Source: JAKASV01 sp964595035
GTDB taxonomy: Bacteria > Babelota > Babeliae > Babelales > Vermiphilaceae
DNA length: 47,527 bases
Direction: 5' to 3'
Assembly: GCA_964595035.1 (NCBI GenBank)
Contig: CAZQNW010000003.1
Coordinates: 1 to 47,527, forward strand
Under the pieces are notes generated by a model that was given only the letters and a program-made list of their open reading frames with translations, did no database searches and was not told the DNA's origin. Shown in pieces: positions 14,779 to 23,814 of this stretch. Numbering within the stretch: the first letter of the stretch is position 1; each line of letters starts with the position of its first letter. A program made the position numbers and the translations under genes.

Positions 14779-17700
14779 ATAAGAAATTATTGGTTTTAGG
14801 TTGTTTTTTATTAGTGAAATTCCCAGTACATGCATCTGAAGCAATTCTTAAGATAGTCACAGATAAAATAGGACGTCCTGATGAAGTTCTGGAATTAGGG
14901 CTTAAGGAGCGCCAAGAGCGTCTTGAAGCTCTTACAAAAGAAAAAGAACAATTCGAATCTTCCAAACAAGTATTTGCAACCGAGTTACAGACCAAGATCA
15001 GTGAAATTGAAAAGAGGCTCATTACCACTAAAGAAGCGCTCAAACGGGAGCCTCATAATGAATTTCTTATGAAGGTTCAGTCATCATTACATGACTGGTT
15101 CCAAGTTCTCAAAGAACAACAAAAAATTCATGATTCTATTTTGGCGCATCTTGTTGAACGTATTGCCCAGTTAAATGAGTTCCTTAAAGATCCTAATTTA
15201 AAAAACTACGAACGTGAGCAGAGAAGTATTGGGGTTACCGGAAGACCATTTGAATATATTCAAGGTCTTAACAAGAAGATTATTGACCTAAAAAATCAAT
15301 TGGAATCATTAGAGAGTCAAGAAAAAGATGCCATCATCGAGTATGAAAACAAAAAGCGCTATGTTTCCGGTGTAAAAGAAACATATCGCAAGAAAAAAGA
15401 AGAGCTTGCCAGTATCCGTCCCGGTGTTGATTTAGCTGAGCCCTTTGGGTTAAGTGTGCGCCAAAAGGGAGAAATAGTAACATTAGAAGAAAAGATATAT
15501 AAGGATAAGATAGTTCTTGAAGAAATGCGGTTGCGTGACATTGAAAATAAACGTGCCAGGATTAGTATGGATATCAATATCGGTAAAGCAAAACTTCATA
15601 TACTGGAAAATATCCTATCAAAAGAGAAATCATCAATAAAGGTAACTGAGCTGGACATCTTTGTCGCGCGTGACGATCTAAGTAAGCGTAAGCAACAGAT
15701 CGATGCGGCTATTGCGAATTTGCAGAAACAGATAGATCAATACGATATAAAAGAATCCGCTCTTCAAGACGCGAGCAAGCGTTATCATGTACCATTAGGC
15801 GCGGATCTTGATGAATGGAAAGTAGATTCTGGAAGGTCTGTTGATAATTACATAGCTCTGTATGAGGTTGGAGTTATTAATGATAATGTATTATTGGCTC
15901 GACGAGAAAAAGAATTGCTTGAAACACGCAAAATATTAGAACAAGAGAACTATGCCCAAGAAGCATTACAAGTAGATATTGAAGAAACATATCATCGTAT
16001 TACAGCGCGTAAATTTAAGTCGGAAGCTGACATTATTGCTGAAACCAACAAATATAAAACGTTGCGTGATGATGCTGTAGCCAAAAACTCAGAATGCGCA
16101 GGTAAACGTAAAGCATTTGCAAACATGGCTGATCTGCAGCGTAAAGCTCTTGAATCTTTGCAAAGCAGAGAAAAAGAGATTAAAAAATTAAAAGAAACAG
16201 TATTTAAAAATTATCCCGGGGCTTATACGCGTGTTCTTGATTTAATACATACCGCGCAGACGCTTGTCAGAAAGCAGATTAAGACGATCGAAGAAATTGT
16301 GAGTGTTTATGATGAAGTAATGAACAAGCAAAATGTTAAAACTTCACAGCTTAACTTCATTATAGATGAGCTCGAAAATATTAAATGGTACCGGTCTGAG
16401 TATGCTATAACATTCAAGGATGTTCGTAATATTGGGACCGATTTAGGACGATTTTTTGGGGATCTAAAAACGTACCTTTCTCATGTGAATATCAAAGCAT
16501 TTATGCTATCAATTGTATCGGTTTTTGACACGCCTTTATCATGGATAGCGTTTATTTTAAAACTGTTATTACTCTTGGTTGCATTCGCCATACTCAAGCG
16601 TTATATCCCGCTTATAGCTCAGTGGTTTGTTGCTATAGGAAAAACATATCGAGGGTTACTTATTATTAGCTTTCTATTCAGTAGTTTAAGTGGTTTTTTT
16701 GTGCGTTACGCCGGCTACATAATTCCTTGGTGCATATTGTATATATTTGGTCAGATGTATTCGTTACCTGATCCATATATCTATGTTCTCTTTTATCTGT
16801 TATCGATTCCTTATTGTATATACTTAGCCAATAGGTTGCTGAGATATTTAATGTGCTTTAATCGCAATAACAATTATGTTTTCATAAGTCAGGAATTTGA
16901 ACATAGGTTTACTATTATTATTTCAGTACTTTTATACGCTACAATTGGAATTTTCTTATTCCGTGAGGCATTTTTACAGGTCAACTATCTTAAATCAGAG
17001 TTGCCAACAATTCTTCTTGCTGTTAATGTTATAATTTTGCAAATTTCATTAATTTTTATGTTAGGCAAAGATCAGATATTACACTTAATACCCACACAAA
17101 CCAATTTGGGAGAATGGGTATACAAACAAGTAGATACCTACTTCAGTCTTATCTTATTTGGTGTGATAACCTTAATTGTACTGAGTAACCCGTACGTAGG
17201 ATTTGGGCGCTATATTTTGATTGTGCTTAAACCTCTTGTCGCGACAATACTTCTTGTTCAAGCGTTAATCATTGCTCATAATTTTTTAAAAAGAACTTCA
17301 GCCTCATTCTTTTTCAATATAAAAGAGGATGCTGTTCGGGAAAGATTCCCGTACTCCAAAACATGGTACGGAATATTTGTTATTTTTACCATGCTTGTAT
17401 TTATAGTATTTGCGCTTATTGTCTTGGCAAAATTGTGGCATTGGCCTGAAACATTAGCCAAGATCAATCGTTGGGAAGATATTAAAGGATGGTTACATGT
17501 GCCAATTTTAATGGAAGGCAGTGAGCATCCAATTTCTCTCTTTTCGATCATGCACATTTTTATGTTCATTCTTGGGGGTATGTTTATTGCGTTTGTATTT
17601 GATAAGTTTGTCTTACACAGAATTTTTGATGTTCTGCTTGTTGAACATGGTGTGCAAAATGCAGTTTCCAGTTTAACACGTTATGGCATTCTTATTATTG

Positions 17701-18377
17701 CCTTTATTCTTGGAATTCAGGCTTCAGGTCTTGGCGCTCAAGTTTCATATTTTGTAGCAGCGTTACTTTTAGGTGTCGGTTGGGTTATCAAGGATCCTGC
17801 GTATGATTTTATCGCATATTTTATTATCCTTATCCAACGTCCTGTCAAAATCGGTGACTATGTTCGCTTTGATGAAGATATACGCGGTGTTGTCCGTCGT
17901 ATTACCGCAAGGTCTGTTATATTGCGTCGTCGTAATAGTGCAACGATTATTGTTCCTAACTCGCAGGTATTGAGTAAACCATTCTCTAATTGGAACTATA
18001 GCCGTGGATTTGTTGCGTTTGATGATATTTTCCTTACTGTTGATTATAAAGAAGATCCTCAACGGGTTAAGGCTATTTGTATTGAAGTACTTTCATCAAG
18101 CTCTTATATATTAAAAAGCCCATCACCAATAGTGCGCCTCTATCGTTTTGGAGCTTGTGGATTTGTATTCCAAATTCGAGGATTTTTAAGTTCCAGTTAT
18201 ACGTTAGACATGTGGGAAATCGCATCTGATATCCGTTTAGCTATAGCCATGGCATTGCGCAAAAATAATATTACTATTGCATCACTGCGGGCATCTGACA
18301 CGATGATAGGAAGTATGCCAAGTTCACCATCACCTAACGGTATAGAATTTCCTGAACATCGCCAGATCGATGAATAA
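14775..18377 (+). CDS. Large MscS-family mechanosensitive channel (MscK/MscM-like)
   Basis: 1200 residues. A signal peptide (MNKKLLVLGCFLLVKFPVHA) is followed by a long helical, coiled-coil-rich periplasmic region (about 25-580) and many transmembrane helices (from about 590). A C-terminal MscS pore and beta domain occupies about 980-1175. The MscS section shows YFVAALLLGVGWVIKDPAYD, LIQRPVKIGDYVRFD, RRRNSATIIVPNSQVLSKP and NWNYSRG, all typical. This is the MscK/MscM plan. The channel gates on membrane tension and protects against osmotic downshift in the inner membrane. I start it at the ATG at 14775, which overlaps the preceding TGA and begins directly with a signal peptide; a GTG at 14760 would add five residues. 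Confidence 0.88.
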   Translation: MNKKLLVLGCFLLVKFPVHASEAILKIVTDKIGRPDEVLELGLKERQERLEALTKEKEQFESSKQVFATELQTKISEIEKRLITTKEALKREPHNEFLMKVQSSLHDWFQVLKEQQKIHDSILAHLVERIAQLNEFLKDPNLKNYEREQRSIGVTGRPFEYIQGLNKKIIDLKNQLESLESQEKDAIIEYENKKRYVSGVKETYRKKKEELASIRPGVDLAEPFGLSVRQKGEIVTLEEKIYKDKIVLEEMRLRDIENKRARISMDINIGKAKLHILENILSKEKSSIKVTELDIFVARDDLSKRKQQIDAAIANLQKQIDQYDIKESALQDASKRYHVPLGADLDEWKVDSGRSVDNYIALYEVGVINDNVLLARREKELLETRKILEQENYAQEALQVDIEETYHRITARKFKSEADIIAETNKYKTLRDDAVAKNSECAGKRKAFANMADLQRKALESLQSREKEIKKLKETVFKNYPGAYTRVLDLIHTAQTLVRKQIKTIEEIVSVYDEVMNKQNVKTSQLNFIIDELENIKWYRSEYAITFKDVRNIGTDLGRFFGDLKTYLSHVNIKAFMLSIVSVFDTPLSWIAFILKLLLLLVAFAILKRYIPLIAQWFVAIGKTYRGLLIISFLFSSLSGFFVRYAGYIIPWCILYIFGQMYSLPDPYIYVLFYLLSIPYCIYLANRLLRYLMCFNRNNNYVFISQEFEHRFTIIISVLLYATIGIFLFREAFLQVNYLKSELPTILLAVNVIILQISLIFMLGKDQILHLIPTQTNLGEWVYKQVDTYFSLILFGVITLIVLSNPYVGFGRYILIVLKPLVATILLVQALIIAHNFLKRTSASFFFNIKEDAVRERFPYSKTWYGIFVIFTMLVFIVFALIVLAKLWHWPETLAKINRWEDIKGWLHVPILMEGSEHPISLFSIMHIFMFILGGMFIAFVFDKFVLHRIFDVLLVEHGVQNAVSSLTRYGILIIAFILGIQASGLGAQVSYFVAALLLGVGWVIKDPAYDFIAYFIILIQRPVKIGDYVRFDEDIRGVVRRITARSVILRRRNSATIIVPNSQVLSKPFSNWNYSRGFVAFDDIFLTVDYKEDPQRVKAICIEVLSSSSYILKSPSPIVRLYRFGACGFVFQIRGFLSSSYTLDMWEIASDIRLAIAMALRKNNITIASLRASDTMIGSMPSSPSPNGIEFPEHRQIDE

Positions 18378-18391
18378 TCGATAGGAATATT

Positions 18392-18589
18392 TCATCTTAT
18401 TTTATCCATAATCAGCTGGTAATATCCTGCTTGTATAAAGCCGTAGAGGATCATGAAAACAGCTGCAACAATTGTCAAAATTGTGATCACTTTTAATGTA
18501 ATGCCTAATGCATTAAGTAATAATATGGTACCTGCAACAATGAGAACATTTCCTTTTACAGTGTCAGATACATTACGAAGACATTCCAT
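18392..18589 (-). CDS. Small two-helix membrane protein
   Basis: 65 residues with two hydrophobic spans (about 15-34, VLIVAGTILLLNALGI, and 36-55, ITILTIVAAVFMILYGFI) and short polar ends. A perfect Shine-Dalgarno (AAGGAG) lies before the ATG at 18589. It converges on the MscS-family channel gene, with 14 bases between the ends. No family is recognised; small proteins of this shape (PspC- or DUF-type hairpins) are frequent in envelope stress contexts, but that is only a resemblance. Confidence 0.7.
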   Translation of the reverse strand: MECLRNVSDTVKGNVLIVAGTILLLNALGITLKVITILTIVAAVFMILYGFIQAGYYQLIMDKIR

Positions 18590-18682
18590 GAGATCTCCTT
18601 TTTAAGGTAATACCGCGTATATTTTTACTGTAGCATATCGCAATGTGAAAAAGCCATATAATGCAAAATAAAAGAAGCAGAA

Positions 18683-18782
18683 NNNNNNNNNNNNNNNNNN
18701 NNNNNNNNNNNNNNNNNNNNNNNNNNNNNNNNNNNNNNNNNNNNNNNNNNNNNNNNNNNNNNNNNNNNNNNNNNNNNNNNNN
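18683..18782. other. Assembly gap (100 N)
   Basis: A run of exactly 100 N, so the true length is unknown. Both flanks carry the 9-mer AGAAGCAGA next to the gap. This suggests a short repeat, or contig ends that may really overlap. Confidence 0.95.
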
Positions 18783-18848
18783 TAGAAGCAGACTGAAATA
18801 TAGAAAAGATATGAAATAACAGAAGATAAAGAGGGAGAAGCATTATTC

Positions 18849-19919
18849 ATGAAGCTTACAAATGATAGTGCACTTGTAAAATTCTTTAATAAAATCGTTA
18901 GTCCGCAGTCGCAGATTTTAGGCATACTTGTGGTTGCTTCAATTGCTATAATATTAGGCATGATTCCTTACAAAAGATTTATAAGTTTAGAGCCTGAGAC
19001 TCAGGTTGTTCCTGTCACGCCGGAATTTATTAAGGAGTGGGGAAATGTTCCAACGCGTGTTACTGTCGGGTTATATATTAATGGATTTCCATCATTAGAT
19101 TTTGTAAAAAATGAATTTATTTTTGATGGTATTCTGTGGTTTGAATTTGATCCTGCTCTTATTTCATTAAATACGGTAAGTAAGTTTTCTCTTGAAGGTG
19201 GCGAAATTATTAAGCAATCTGAGCCGTATACGCAGGTTATTGATAATAAATTTTTTGCCCGCTATATCATACAAGGAAAATTTAAAGCTGATCTTGATTA
19301 TAAGTTGTTTCCTTTTGATGATCATAGATTGGATATTATTTTGGCAAATAGATCTATTCAACCAAGTGAAATGATATTCAAAGCCTATACTTCTTATTTT
19401 GTGATACCGCCCACTGTCAAATTTATCGGTTGGAATATCTGGGATTTATCAGTACGTTCAGGTATGAGTGAATCTGTTCTTAACAAATATGAGTCTCAAA
19501 AGGTTGTTACGTATCCTCGTGTAGTCTTTTCTATATTTTTGCGCAGATCGGGTGTGCGTAATATGTTTCTGATTTTGTTGCCGTTATTTCTTATATATTT
19601 CATTTCTTTATTTACATTTGCGTTTGATCCGGAAACTCATCCCGGTACAATTTTTGGTATTGCTTCAGCTGGTGTTACTTCATTATTAAGCTATAGATTT
19701 GTAATAGAAAACATGACCCCTAAAGTAGGTTATTTTGTGCTGTCAGATCACTTGTTTGTTGTCTTTTTGGGCGCAGCATTAATTGAATTTATTTTTGCGG
19801 TTGTTTTGATGCGCGCAGAAAAAATGACCCCTACGTACTCTATAGTGCGTGGTATTATTTATATTTTGATTAATGTGGTATTTTTGTGCGTTTGGGGTTA
19901 TTTCTTACTCAATGCTTAA
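18849..19919 (+). CDS. Prokaryotic pentameric ligand-gated ion channel (Cys-loop receptor superfamily)
   Basis: 356 residues in the pLGIC plan. A hydrophobic N-terminal export segment (about 24-42) precedes a beta-rich extracytoplasmic domain (about 45-235) and four membrane helices. Landmarks are LFPFDDHRLDI (FPFD at 154-157, the family FPFDxQ loop) and the YPRVVFSIFLRR strand before M1. M1 has the conserved proline (P245, LLPLFLIYFISLFTF). M2 begins at about 266 (GTIFGIASAG), the M2-M3 loop proline is P291 with a following Tyr, and D300 lies at the start of M3. The Cys-loop cysteines are absent, as usual in bacteria. FPFDxQ has His for Gln. Relatives are GLIC, ELIC and DeCLIC. It should form a ligand-gated pore in the inner membrane. 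Two exported periplasmic-binding fusions follow on the same strand and may supply or sense the ligand (inference). GGGAGAAG serves as Shine-Dalgarno. Confidence 0.82.
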   Translation: MKLTNDSALVKFFNKIVSPQSQILGILVVASIAIILGMIPYKRFISLEPETQVVPVTPEFIKEWGNVPTRVTVGLYINGFPSLDFVKNEFIFDGILWFEFDPALISLNTVSKFSLEGGEIIKQSEPYTQVIDNKFFARYIIQGKFKADLDYKLFPFDDHRLDIILANRSIQPSEMIFKAYTSYFVIPPTVKFIGWNIWDLSVRSGMSESVLNKYESQKVVTYPRVVFSIFLRRSGVRNMFLILLPLFLIYFISLFTFAFDPETHPGTIFGIASAGVTSLLSYRFVIENMTPKVGYFVLSDHLFVVFLGAALIEFIFAVVLMRAEKMTPTYSIVRGIIYILINVVFLCVWGYFLLNA

Positions 19920-20086
19920 CAAGAGTAAGAGTATGTTAGAGTGGGATAATTCTTTTAGATTTCCGCGATATTACTGTTGTTGACTTTTAATCGTTGTTAC
20001 AACCAGAATAAAATACAGATGGCATGATTGAGTTATAACTTTCGTTTGTGTGACTAGTGATAGGCTGTGATTAAAGGGTTACCGTT

Positions 20087-23000
20087 ATGCTTAATAATGT
20101 GAAGATGTTAAAGGTACTGTTCCTGAGTATAGCATGCATATATATTCATGTGAGCGCGGATGATGTCTTTGGCTCACTGAAAAATATTGAATTATACGCT
20201 GAACATTTGGATGAATACCCGGCTCCTGATAATAATGATTGGGAAAATCCTGACTTTACAACATATTATCATTCAATGCTTTCACGCCCCATGTATAAAC
20301 TATTAAAGACTAATGGAACGTTTAAAAAAGTTTGGACATTTAACTATTTCAAAAGTCTTTTAAAAAAGGTAACGCGCGAACGCGAATTTTCAGGTTATTA
20401 TGATAGATTTGTCATGAAAATGACACCTCCTCCGGGGGCACGCATTGTTATTTTTGGAGAAATGCATGGTGCATTTCATTCATTGACGCGTGATTTAAGG
20501 GCTTTGCATGTCATGGGCTTTATTGATGAAAATTTAATCATAAATGATCCCGATACGTATATTGTTTTTAACGGAAATCTTGCGTCACGATCGGCTCACG
20601 TTCTGGAAACGTTAACACTGGTTCTTGAATTGATGAAAAAGAATCCGTCACATGTTATTTTTATTCGCGGATCGCAAGAGGACAAGGAACATTGGGTACA
20701 TTATTCTCTTAAATCTGCTTTAAGAACTCTGACTATGTATTCTGATGATAAAAACTTCATAAAAAATGAGGTTAATAGATTTTTCAATACATTGCCATTA
20801 GCGTTGTATTTGTTACCGGAAGAGAAAACGCAGAATATCAATATTGTGCGTATTTCAAATTATGGAACTGAAACTAAAGATATTTCAGAAAATGAATTAG
20901 GTGATTTTTTTTTGACACAAGAGCATGTGGCAAAAATTAAGAAAAACAGTCAATCCCCAAGCAAAACTCAAGTTAATTTGAAAGCAATTATTCGTGGAGA
21001 TCAATTTTATCGTGCTCAATACATTCCTTCTGATGGGCTACAGATATCTGGAAGAGAAGAAGGTGCTATGAGTTGGACAGTACTATCGAGTCCGACAAGA
21101 GCATATCAAAAGTTATTTGATTTTTATTATGACGCATTTGTTGTATTAACGATCTATCGGGCATTAAATGACTGGACAATTACATTATACAATCGAAATA
21201 TAAAGGAACCCGGTGATATAAAGGCTCGAAAAATTTTCAATCTCATTTCCGGTGTTGAATTGCCGCTGCAGCGCATGGTAGCCCTTAAGAAAAAAGCGCT
21301 TGAAGAAAAAATCAGTTTTTTGAAAAATAAAATTGAATGGGTTGATGAGTCATATAAAGTAATCTTGGCTGGAGGGAAGATTGAATATGCTACTGGAAAG
21401 CCGATTATTCTAGAAGAAAAACAATTGGTAGAGCAGAAGCCTATGTACTGGCCTGCTACAACCAAGGAGTTAGCCGCGGGAGAAGCAACTGAAGGGGGAA
21501 TCAAGGCAATTCCTATTGGAACTGATCCTAAGATGATTACCATAGGAACTATGATTGATTTAACCGATGGCGTACGTGAAGAAGGTGCGAGCATTGTGCA
21601 GGGAATCCGTGCAGTATTTGAAAAGCAAAATAAACTTGGTGGTATTTATGGCAAAAAATTAAATCTAGTTTTTCGTGATACGAAATACTCGTACGAACCG
21701 TCACGGGAAAACTGTAAGAAGCTTTTACAGGAGGATAAGGTAGGCGTTATTTTGGTTCCTCACTCGACAGTAGGTACCGAGGGTTTGCTCGATTTAGTTA
21801 AAGAAAGATCAATATTGGTACTGTTTCCTGCAGCGTCAGGGGCACGTGGGATCCGTAGACGTGAATTTTCTAATCTGTTCTTCTTGCGCGCAAGTACTAT
21901 TACGGAAGGGTATATACTGTCAAAATATGTTATTGAAAAATTGAAAGCAAAAAAACTGGCATTCTTTTATGAGAATGACACATTTGGGAAAGATACACTT
22001 TATGGAGCTATTTTAGGATTGAAAGAATTGGGTATCAAAGATTGGATTGAAGTACCTTTTGAGCCGCAAGATCTAAATATAACGCGACAAGTTGAGAAAT
22101 TGAGAAAATCCAATATAGATGCGCTGGGATGTTTTGGTATGCAAGCTGTTGTGAAAGAATTATTCTTTCAGCTAGGTACGCAATGGCTTGTCAATAAAAA
22201 GCTTTTTGGTTCGATGGATTTAAGTATTTCATCCTTTAGAAAATATTGCGAACGAAATCGTTTACATTTTGTAAGTACCAGTGTTGTGCCTAATCCTGAT
22301 TTGAGTGACATAGAGATTGTAAGGGAGTATCGCAGAGCAGTCGAAAATATGCCTCCTGCAAACGATATGCACTGCTTGGAAGCCTACATAGGGGCTGACT
22401 TTTTTATCCATGTTCTCGAGCAAATAGGTGAACCGATAACTGTTGAAAAAATTCTTACCTATTTAGAAAATGTAAAAAATTATTCTTATAAGGGTCTTAC
22501 CTTCAATTTTAATCCTGAAACCCGTGGACTTGTTCATGATCTGTGGCTTAATACAGGAGCAGGAGATTGGCAAAAAATTTCTTTTGAACCATCAAAGTCT
22601 CTTTTGCCAAGTAATGTTATACAAAAATCAGAAGTTAAGAAAAATGAGGTACAGTTATCTGCTGTACAAAAAGAGGAAACTTCTCCTACTAAAAAGACTA
22701 ACGGCACACTTACGGTTGGGTCAAGCATGGATCTTTCACGGGGAGTTAAGGATTTAGGCGTTTCGGTAAAGCGAGGAACCGAACTTGCTTTTGATAATGA
22801 AAAAATTCCGGGTATTGATATTTCATTTATCCCAATGGATGATTTTTATTCCTTTGAACAAGCATATAAAAATGTTCTTACTTTAATAGAAAAAAATGCG
22901 TGTGATATATTGCTTAATCCACTGGGCACACCTACGTTTACAGCTTATATTGATTTGATTAAAACAGGTTCTATTGCAACATTTTTTCCGATACCGGGAA

Positions 23001-23761
23001 TTCCATTCAAGCGTACACGCGAACATGCAATGAAGTATTGTATTTATTTTCGTCCATCGTACGAAGAAGAAGCCTATGCTCTCATTCGTTATATTACGGA
23101 GAATAATAAGCCTAGTAAAGTAGCATTCTTCTATCAAAATGATGCGTTTGGTGAGGCCTGTATGCAAGGTGTCCGAGACTATTTGGGTAAGACAAAAGCA
23201 CAAGATCTTTTGACCGTTTCTTATTCAAGCAGTGATGTGGATTTTACAAAACAAGTTGAGCAAGTGAAACAATGGAATGCCGATTATATAGCATTATTCG
23301 CAACGCCATATGCTGCGACGCAATTTTTAAAACAGCTTGGAGATTCGTTTGTACGCAAAACAACTTTTTTTGGTGTGTCAGATCTTGGTGGAATAACATT
23401 TCAAAAAATGATAAAGACTAAAGGAATAGGTATTATTATCAGTCATGTTGTTCCCGATCCTGAAAAATCTCTTATTCCTTTAGTGCAGGAATATAGAGAT
23501 CGTGCTAAAAATGCCGGAGTTGGTTTGGATACGTTTTCATTGGAGGCGTATATAACGACAATGATCTTTATTGATGTGTTAAAGAATATAAAAAAGCCGA
23601 TTAATAAAGACTCAATTATAGAACATATGGAATCACTTAAAAATTATAATTTCCGCGGTATATTACTCAACTTTGATACTATGTCCAGGCAATTATCTCA
23701 GAGTATATGGATTAATGACATAAAAGGAACCTGGAGGGAATATAATATTACACAACCTTAG
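20087..23761 (+). CDS. Exported fusion: degenerate PPP-phosphatase-like domain plus two type I periplasmic-binding domains
   Basis: 1224 residues with a signal peptide (about 1-24). An N-terminal domain (about 115-370) follows the PPP Ser/Thr phosphatase order: IFGEMHG (124-128 for GEMHG, family GDxHG), VFNGNLASRS (163-169, family GDxVDRG), HVLETLTLVLEL, and RGSQED (194-199, family RGNHE). The metal-binding Asp, Arg, Asn and His are therefore largely lost. Two domains of the Peripla_BP_6/ANF-receptor type follow (about 483-835 and 873-1224). Each starts with a GxxxDLxxGV strand and contains KxAFFYxNDxFG and xxxLEAY. Such domains bind amino acids or other small ligands. No transmembrane helix follows, so it is probably periplasmic or secreted. 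It lies 167 bases after the ligand-gated channel and 53 before a shorter paralog. Shine-Dalgarno AAAGGG. Confidence 0.78.
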   Translation: MLNNVKMLKVLFLSIACIYIHVSADDVFGSLKNIELYAEHLDEYPAPDNNDWENPDFTTYYHSMLSRPMYKLLKTNGTFKKVWTFNYFKSLLKKVTREREFSGYYDRFVMKMTPPPGARIVIFGEMHGAFHSLTRDLRALHVMGFIDENLIINDPDTYIVFNGNLASRSAHVLETLTLVLELMKKNPSHVIFIRGSQEDKEHWVHYSLKSALRTLTMYSDDKNFIKNEVNRFFNTLPLALYLLPEEKTQNINIVRISNYGTETKDISENELGDFFLTQEHVAKIKKNSQSPSKTQVNLKAIIRGDQFYRAQYIPSDGLQISGREEGAMSWTVLSSPTRAYQKLFDFYYDAFVVLTIYRALNDWTITLYNRNIKEPGDIKARKIFNLISGVELPLQRMVALKKKALEEKISFLKNKIEWVDESYKVILAGGKIEYATGKPIILEEKQLVEQKPMYWPATTKELAAGEATEGGIKAIPIGTDPKMITIGTMIDLTDGVREEGASIVQGIRAVFEKQNKLGGIYGKKLNLVFRDTKYSYEPSRENCKKLLQEDKVGVILVPHSTVGTEGLLDLVKERSILVLFPAASGARGIRRREFSNLFFLRASTITEGYILSKYVIEKLKAKKLAFFYENDTFGKDTLYGAILGLKELGIKDWIEVPFEPQDLNITRQVEKLRKSNIDALGCFGMQAVVKELFFQLGTQWLVNKKLFGSMDLSISSFRKYCERNRLHFVSTSVVPNPDLSDIEIVREYRRAVENMPPANDMHCLEAYIGADFFIHVLEQIGEPITVEKILTYLENVKNYSYKGLTFNFNPETRGLVHDLWLNTGAGDWQKISFEPSKSLLPSNVIQKSEVKKNEVQLSAVQKEETSPTKKTNGTLTVGSSMDLSRGVKDLGVSVKRGTELAFDNEKIPGIDISFIPMDDFYSFEQAYKNVLTLIEKNACDILLNPLGTPTFTAYIDLIKTGSIATFFPIPGIPFKRTREHAMKYCIYFRPSYEEEAYALIRYITENNKPSKVAFFYQNDAFGEACMQGVRDYLGKTKAQDLLTVSYSSSDVDFTKQVEQVKQWNADYIALFATPYAATQFLKQLGDSFVRKTTFFGVSDLGGITFQKMIKTKGIGIIISHVVPDPEKSLIPLVQEYRDRAKNAGVGLDTFSLEAYITTMIFIDVLKNIKKPINKDSIIEHMESLKNYNFRGILLNFDTMSRQLSQSIWINDIKGTWREYNITQP

Positions 23762-23814
23762 TAAAGCAATGAGGTAACATACTACTATAAAACAAGAAAA
23801 AGAGAGGGGCGATA

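Noticed and set aside
18602..18961. Leftward frames across the first N run
   Set aside because: Mostly N, and they overlap the start of the well-supported ligand-gated channel gene.
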